The translations under genes and the position numbers were made by a program. The notes under the pieces are model-generated. The model was not told the origin of the DNA. It worked only from the letters and a program-made list of their open reading frames with translations, and did no database searches. A stretch of 64,000 nt of DNA from 'Nostoc azollae' 0708. Lineage in GTDB: Bacteria > Cyanobacteriota > Cyanobacteriia > Cyanobacteriales > Nostocaceae. Positions 59,237-64,000 of this stretch are shown in pieces (position 1 is the stretch's first letter; every line of letters begins with the position of its first letter). Location: NCBI RefSeq assembly GCF_000196515.1, contig NC_014248.1:2225001-2289000 (forward strand), in the 5' to 3' direction.

Positions 59237-59898
59237 GTTTGTATACTAACTCGTCAAGTACATAATGTGGGTTTAGCAGCAATTCTCACCCAAATGGGAG
59301 AAAAAGTCCTTGTAATTGACTTCGAGCTACAACAAGGAGATTTAACTAACTCCCTTAGATTACAATTAGGAAAAATAGGTTTATATGATTGTCTAACTGA
59401 TAATTTTTTAGATATTTACAATACTATTAAGCCTTTTGCAGTAAATTTAAATCTGGAAAGAAATTAAAACTTGATGTTATCCCAGCAGATCCAAAAATGG
59501 GATTATTTACAGAGCAAGACTTGTTTGCAAAAATTGACAAAGGTTCTGCTAGATTAAGAAATGATATTAATATTTTCAGAAATGAATATGATTACATATT
59601 TATTGATTGTCCTACAAATTTAATGTTTTTCAGTTAAAGTAGCTTGTATACCTATAATACTGTGATGCTACCTACCAAACACAACAATTTAGCATCTCTA
59701 GAGAATGCAGCAAAAGTAATTAAAGATTTTATCCCAAAATAACATAGATGGTTTTGACAAAGTTGATATAGAAACAGCCGCTGATGTTATTTTTATTGTC
59801 AGTAAAGGTAAATGAAAAAGCTTAAATCGTATTTCTAAGCTTCAATGTGGTATTAATACAACTAAAATCAAGACTTGGGAAAAAGTGTTTAATCTCTA
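59237..59898 (+). pseudogene. ParA/MinD-type ATPase pseudogene without Walker A
   Basis: The remnant begins VGLAAILTQMGEKVLVIDFE with LQQGDLTNSLRLQLGKIGLY, the segment just after the P-loop in ParA proteins. It continues LDVIPADPKMGLFTEQDLFA, NEYDYIFIDCPTNLMF (Walker B region) and MLPTKHNNLASLENAAKVIK. The expected KGGVGKTT loop is absent upstream. Frameshifts occur near 59465, 59635 and 59740. It is a chromosomal or plasmid-partition type relic; no parB is next to it. Confidence 0.7.
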
Positions 59899-60232
59899 AA
59901 TATAAAACTTACCGAAGTAGGTAAATCATGATTCAGGTCTTACAAAAACCAGTAACTTTTTAGGTGTTGCTAGCACTTGGATAAATGTGCGACCTGTATT
60001 ACAGAGGAAGAAATTAACCAGTTGAGAGTAATTCTTCATCATTTGCAGCCCTAATTAGGCATGAGCTTCGCTATAATATGACATGGTATTTATCAGTAGA
60101 ATTATTCAGATTTAATCCCCAATGAGCATCCGTGAGTTTAAAACATACGGATAAATGCAATTTTGGTCAAGAACTATAGATAGAATTAACTCAGTTAGCC
60201 TTGATCTCTAATCGACAAAACCTATACATCTC
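59899..60232. other. Intergenic region upstream of ndhB
   Basis: About 330 bases with short decayed frames and no recognisable gene. It should contain the ndhB promoter; no clear -35/-10 pair seen. Confidence 0.4.
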
Positions 60233-61795
60233 ATGGATTTTGCTAATATTGCATCCCAGTTAAATGCGGGAACGATTTTACCAGAGGGAATTGTTATTCT
60301 CACCCTCTTGGGGGTTTTGATTGTTGATTTGATTTTGGGGCGTACATCTTCACGCTGGATTGGATATCTAGCGATCGCAGGTTTATTCGCTGCAATTGTC
60401 GCCCTATGCTTACAATGGGATGCTACCAATCCCATCGGTTTTACTGGTAGCTTTAATGGTGACGACCTCAGTATTACCTTTCGGGGTATCATTGCTCTGT
60501 CTGCCATTGTCACCATGTTGATGTCCATTCGTTATGTTGAGCAGAGTGGTACTGCTTTAGCAGAATTTATCGCCATTTTGATGACAGCTACTTTGGGAGG
60601 AATGTTCTTATCAGGTGCTAGTGAGTTAGTGATGATTTTCATCTCCTTGGAAACCCTGAGTATTTCCTCTTATTTGTTGACAGGTTATACCAAGCGTGAT
60701 CCTCGTTCCAATGAAGCGGCGCTGAAATACCTGTTAATTGGTGCTTCTAGCACGGCAGTATTTTTGTACGGTGTATCACTGCTGTATGGTTTATCCGGTG
60801 GACAAACAGAACTGAGTGCGATCGCTAATGGTATCGCCGCCGCCAATGTTAGTCAATCTCTAGGTTTAGTGATTGCCCTTGTTTTCGTCATTGCCGGGAT
60901 TGGTTTCAAAATCTCCGCTGCACCCTTCCACCAGTGGACACCAGACGTTTATGAAGGCGCTCCCACCCCAGTTATTGCCTTTTTATCCGTCGGTTCTAAA
61001 GCTGCGGGTTTTGCCCTGGCTATCCGCTTATTAACGGTAGCTTTCCCCCTAGTTGCAGACGAGTGGAGATTTGTCTTTACTGCGCTTGCAGTCCTCAGTA
61101 TGGTATTGGGTAACGTCGTTGCCCTTGCTCAAACCAGCATGAAACGGATGTTAGCTTATTCATCTATTGCTCAAGCCGGTTTTGTCATGATTGGCTTAAT
61201 TACTGGTACGGATGCTGGTTATTCCAGTATGATATTTTACTTGCTGGTTTACCTCTTTATGAACCTGTGCGGCTTTACGTGTATCGTTCTTTTCTCTCTG
61301 CGGACAGGAACAGATCAGATTACAGAATACTCAGGTCTGTATCAAAAAGATCCACTACTCACATTAGGTTTAAGTATTTCTCTCTTGTCCTTGGGTGGTA
61401 TTCCCCCACTAGCTGGGTTTTTTGGGAAGATTTACCTATTCTGGGCAGGTTGGCAAGGTGGCCTTTACTGGTTAGTTTTGCTAGGTTTAGTTACCAGCGT
61501 TGTTTCCATCTACTACTACATTCGTGTCGTGAAAATGATGGTGGTTAAAGAACCTCAAGAAATGTCCGACGTAGTGAAGAATTATCCTCAAGTGCGTTGG
61601 GATCTACCAGGTTTGAGACCTTTACAAGTAGGGTTGATAGTAACTTTAATTGCTACCTCTATCGCGGGTATTTTATCAAATCCTCTGTTTACTTTAGCTA
61701 ATAATTCAGTTGCTAATACTCCTATTTTGCAAGCTGCAAAAATAGCGAGTAGTCAAGCAAGTGTAATTATCACTGAACAAGCAGAGAAGTTATAG
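60233..61795 (+). CDS. ndhB: NAD(P)H-quinone oxidoreductase subunit 2 (NDH-1 subunit B)
   Basis: A 520-residue proton-pumping antiporter-like subunit of the thylakoid NDH-1 complex, which serves respiration, cyclic electron flow and CO2 uptake. About 14 membrane helices. Conserved blocks: [20 protein letters not shown] (Glu in the membrane), [20 protein letters not shown] (Lys), [20 protein letters not shown], and [20 protein letters not shown]. It starts [23 protein letters not shown]-slightly richer, HIP1-containing, unbroken gene with a terminator close behind. Confidence 0.96.
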   Translation: MDFANIASQLNAGTILPEGIVILTLLGVLIVDLILGRTSSRWIGYLAIAGLFAAIVALCLQWDATNPIGFTGSFNGDDLSITFRGIIALSAIVTMLMSIRYVEQSGTALAEFIAILMTATLGGMFLSGASELVMIFISLETLSISSYLLTGYTKRDPRSNEAALKYLLIGASSTAVFLYGVSLLYGLSGGQTELSAIANGIAAANVSQSLGLVIALVFVIAGIGFKISAAPFHQWTPDVYEGAPTPVIAFLSVGSKAAGFALAIRLLTVAFPLVADEWRFVFTALAVLSMVLGNVVALAQTSMKRMLAYSSIAQAGFVMIGLITGTDAGYSSMIFYLLVYLFMNLCGFTCIVLFSLRTGTDQITEYSGLYQKDPLLTLGLSISLLSLGGIPPLAGFFGKIYLFWAGWQGGLYWLVLLGLVTSVVSIYYYIRVVKMMVVKEPQEMSDVVKNYPQVRWDLPGLRPLQVGLIVTLIATSIAGILSNPLFTLANNSVANTPILQAAKIASSQASVIITEQAEKL

Positions 61796-61802
61796 ATTCA
61801 TT

Positions 61803-61838
61803 AATGGGTAATGGGTAATTAACTCATTGCCCATTTTT
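61803..61838 (+). terminator. Rho-independent terminator behind ndhB
   Basis: AATGGGTAATG at 61803-61813 pairs with CATTGCCCATT at 61824-61834 (11 bp, one wobble), followed by TTTTG. It starts eight bases after the ndhB stop codon. Confidence 0.8.
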
Positions 61839-62162
61839 GTTCATGTCAGAATCAGGACTTAAAAGTTCTGATTCTGCTAATAGATGAACCAATACATCAT
61901 TCTAGCCAATTGGGACCACTGAAAAACTCTCCATCAGCCCAAAAGGTTTTACAGACCAAAGAACCTTGTCCGGTACTACTAAAATTTTGAGCAGCCCTGA
62001 AGTCGGTTGCAATTACAATAAGTAGGTGGGTATTAAAAATTGTCGTTGAAAAAAACCCTGCCATTCTCTTTAAATAAGTAAAAAATGGCAGGTGTTGTCA
62101 ATCTATAGAGCTTTCATCGACTGAAGTATTTTCGGTGGCAAAGATAATAGAAACAGCTAACA
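61839..62162. other. Intergenic region with a possible minus-strand fragment
   Basis: On the minus strand, about 62000 down to 61885, a short open stretch reads ATDFRAAQNFSSTGQGSLVC and WADGEFFSGPNWLE before a stop. It could be the tail of a decayed exported or pilin-like protein; I cannot name it. An inverted pair CTGCCATT / AATGGCAG surrounds 62060-62093. Nothing else seen. Confidence 0.3.
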
Positions 62163-62741
62163 CTACTTAATTTTCTGTTTAATAAATGTCACAACCTGAG
62201 TTAACTGTTTCTTCAAACTATAAATTTCTGCTTGCATTTTAGCGATTTTTTCATTTAGAGCCTGAATTTCTGCGGAAGAAACACCTTCTCTAGAACCTGG
62301 TTTTGCTGAAACTGATTCTTTTGGGAGGGGAGTGATTCCTGGGGTGTTAATTTCTGGACGGCCTTTTTTAGTAGCCTTAGCCATAGCTGACTTGATTGCA
62401 CTAATCAGCTGTCTCTGGTCAAAAGGCTTGTTAAGAAATTCAAAATATTCAAATGGTTCAGGGATTTTTTCTGTTATCTCTTCCTTGCGACCAGACATAA
62501 TCACTAAAGGAATTTTCTTTAATTCTGAGTTGGCCTGAATTTTTTGGAAAACTTCCCAGCCACTCATTTTCGGTAATATAAAATCCAACATGATCAGGCT
62601 GACTTTTTCATTTAGGATCAGATTATATCCTTCTAAACCGTCTTTTGCTTCCAATACCTCAAAATTGCCCGGAGGTAACATTTCTCGTACTTTTACCCTA
62701 ACAACTGTAGTGTCATCGATAACTAAAATTTTGTTGGCCAC
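62163..62741 (-). CDS. Response regulator with C-terminal coiled coil
   Basis: A 192-residue protein. An N-terminal receiver domain (about 1-122) has the acidic pocket VIDD, the phospho-Asp in LIMLDFILPKMSGWEV, the Ser/Thr switch in PLVIMSGR and the Lys in FLNKPFD. A proline/serine-rich linker (RPEINTPGITPLPKESV) follows. A predicted coiled coil comes last (AEIQALNEKIAKMQAEIYSL). No DNA-binding or enzymatic output domain is present, so it probably works by protein contacts. No kinase is adjacent. Confidence 0.85.
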   Translation of the reverse strand: MANKILVIDDTTVVRVKVREMLPPGNFEVLEAKDGLEGYNLILNEKVSLIMLDFILPKMSGWEVFQKIQANSELKKIPLVIMSGRKEEITEKIPEPFEYFEFLNKPFDQRQLISAIKSAMAKATKKGRPEINTPGITPLPKESVSAKPGSREGVSSAEIQALNEKIAKMQAEIYSLKKQLTQVVTFIKQKIK

Positions 62742-63195
62742 GACTGATTACTCTACCAAAGACTATAAGTTTAGATGGCTGATTTGCCGCTTGACATTAA
62801 GAATCCTCCCACTATATACAAGATTTATGTAAATTGGGGGAGAGTATATTTCTGTATAATTGCCGAAATCGCAAGTCCTTTGTACAATTTTTGCTTGCGT
62901 TGTGGTTACTTGTTAGTAAGCTATTACTACATTTACTTTTTTGACTGCTCCCGAACCTGAAGGTACAGGGATTTTTAAGCAGCTCAAAAAAGCACTATTC
63001 AAGGTGTGGTCAATGCACCTCTAGTAACTCCATTGAGATTTAACCCCAATGTGGTTGTTACTTTTCTCAAGCTTCGTGTTCCCTGTTACCTGTTATATAT
63101 TACTACAGGCTTTCAAGGTAAATTAAGGTGCTCAAGGATTTATACTAACCTATACTAGTATATCTTTATAGCTGTATTTTTTTTAGATAGCTGAA
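62742..63195. other. Intergenic region between the response regulator and lipA
   Basis: About 450 bases between divergent genes. Two short open frames here lack motifs. I see no repeat or RNA signal. Confidence 0.4.
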
Positions 63196-64000
63196 ATGTT
63201 TATGAGCTCTTCCAGAAACGTCGAACTCAAATCAGAAATTGCAGCAATACCTAGCTGGTTGCGTCGTTCTATTGGTAAGGCCAGTGAAATTTCCACTGTA
63301 CAACGTATTATTAAGCAGCGCCAACTTCATACCATTTGTGAAGAAGGCCGCTGTCCTAATCGGGGGGAGTGCTATGCCCAAAAGACTGCAACTTTTTTAC
63401 TTATGGGACCGACTTGCACACGGTCTTGTGCTTTTTGTCAAATAGATAAAGGTCATGCCCCTATGCCTGTAGATGTGGAAGAACCGCAAAAGGTGGCTGA
63501 GGCAGTACAGCTTTTGGGATTGCGCTATGTGGTACTGACTTCTGTAGCCCGTGATGATTTAGATGATGGAGGTGCAGGGCATTTTGTCAAAACTATGGAA
63601 ACGATTCGCCAAATCAACCCAGAAACACAAATTGAAGTGCTGACACCAGATTTTTGGGGTGGTACCGATGTCGGTGAGACTGGTCAAAAACGACGGATAG
63701 AAATGATTGTTACTGCCCAACCGGCTTGTTTTAATCATAATGTGGAGACGGTACGTAGATTAACTGGTCCTGTGAGACGAGGCGCAAAGTACGATCGCTC
63801 ATTAAGTGTATTGGCAACAGTAAAAAAAATTGATGTCCGTATTGCCACCAAGTCAGGTTTAATGCTGGGACACGGAGAAACTAGGGAGGAAATAATTGAA
63901 ACAATGGCGGATCTGCTGGCTGTGGGGTGCGATTGCCTAACATTAGGTCAATATATGCGCCCATCTTTGGAACATCTACCAGTTCAAAAATACTGGACAC
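63196..64000 (+). CDS. lipA: Lipoyl synthase, 5' part (runs off the window)
   Basis: Radical SAM enzyme inserting two sulfurs into octanoyl groups on carrier proteins. The auxiliary-cluster cysteines lie in [12 protein letters not shown] (Cys48, 53, 59 counted from 63196). The radical SAM cluster CxxxCxxC is CTRSCAFC (Cys74, 78, 81). Further blocks: [20 protein letters not shown] and the LTPDFWGG variant. [20 protein letters not shown] and [20 protein letters not shown] follow. Start at 63196 or 63202 (both ATG, in frame). The 3' end is beyond 64000. LipA in Nostoc-type genomes often occurs in two copies; this one shows no decay. Confidence 0.93.
   Translation, partial: MFMSSSRNVELKSEIAAIPSWLRRSIGKASEISTVQRIIKQRQLHTICEEGRCPNRGECYAQKTATFLLMGPTCTRSCAFCQIDKGHAPMPVDVEEPQKVAEAVQLLGLRYVVLTSVARDDLDDGGAGHFVKTMETIRQINPETQIEVLTPDFWGGTDVGETGQKRRIEMIVTAQPACFNHNVETVRRLTGPVRRGAKYDRSLSVLATVKKIDVRIATKSGLMLGHGETREEIIETMADLLAVGCDCLTLGQYMRPSLEHLPVQKYWT

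Noticed and set aside
1-64000. tRNA, rRNA, tmRNA and riboswitch genes
   Set aside because: I looked for T-loop type GTTCGA/GTTCAA contexts and known leader motifs near cobD, panB, serA and lipA, and found nothing convincing.

Overview
The window reads as a chromosomal segment of a filamentous, heterocyst-forming-type (Nostocales) cyanobacterium. It carries the rbcL-rbcX-rbcS Rubisco operon, petG, cytM, ndhB, a cyAbrB regulator, a cyanobacterial DUF3370 protein, HIP1 octamers (GCGATCGC) inside several intact genes, and heptamer-type intergenic repeats. Intact housekeeping genes are mixed with an unusually large number of broken genes and insertion-sequence (IS) remnants. That pattern resembles a genome under reductive decay, such as the Azolla cyanobiont 'Nostoc azollae'; the species assignment is inference.

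Layout. 0-4.7 kb holds intact genes: cytM, petG, rsmD, hisH, a peptidase-C15-like gene and a DUF3370 gene. 4.7-9.6 kb is a scrapyard. It starts with the left end, tnsB and part of tniQ of a decayed CRISPR-associated transposon of the type V-K (Cas12k) kind, cut off by an IS1634-like element. A 3'-truncated gluconolactonase-like pseudogene and an internally deleted IS701-like element follow. 9.6-12 kb is the Rubisco operon with a clear terminator. 12.7-18 kb holds a seven-bladed propeller protein, panB, serA, prmA and a thioredoxin. 18-22.8 kb has a transposase fragment, a secreted FAD oxidoreductase, a DUF29 pseudogene, clpS and a DUF2103 pseudogene. 23.5-29.8 kb is a collapsed cell-surface acylation locus: one MBOAT gene and two paralogous SGNH/DltD-like genes, one of them split by a second IS1634-like copy with a 6-bp target duplication. 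After moaE, 31-35.3 kb contains two dead multi-domain histidine kinases. A probably intact IS5-family element with a canonical A-AAA-AAG frameshift site follows.

36.4-45.8 kb is mostly intact: pyrR, cobD, an Rrf2-type regulator, cyAbrB, a ClC channel with CBS domains, a zinc-ribbon membrane protein, a GT39-type glycosyltransferase and a large membrane/coiled-coil protein preceded by a perfect 20-bp inverted repeat. 46.3-48.1 kb is a pile of ISAs1, IS66 and DNA-methyltransferase fragments. 48.4-56.3 kb holds intact genes for a 7TM-HD phosphodiesterase, an ADP-ribosylglycohydrolase-like protein, aroQ, a 45-aa protein and topA. 57-60 kb contains a restriction-nuclease-like remnant, a degenerate IS66 element and a ParA remnant. 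The window closes with ndhB, a response regulator and the 5' part of lipA.

The most notable observation is the fossil type V-K CAST: the left-end repeat is recognisable, the tnsB DDE residues survive, and a deletion joins tnsB to tniQ. No cas12k, tnsC, CRISPR array or right end was found in the window. Several small non-autonomous repeat families, including MITE-like elements, are also visible. All family assignments come from reading motifs and remembered family sequences; no database search was run.
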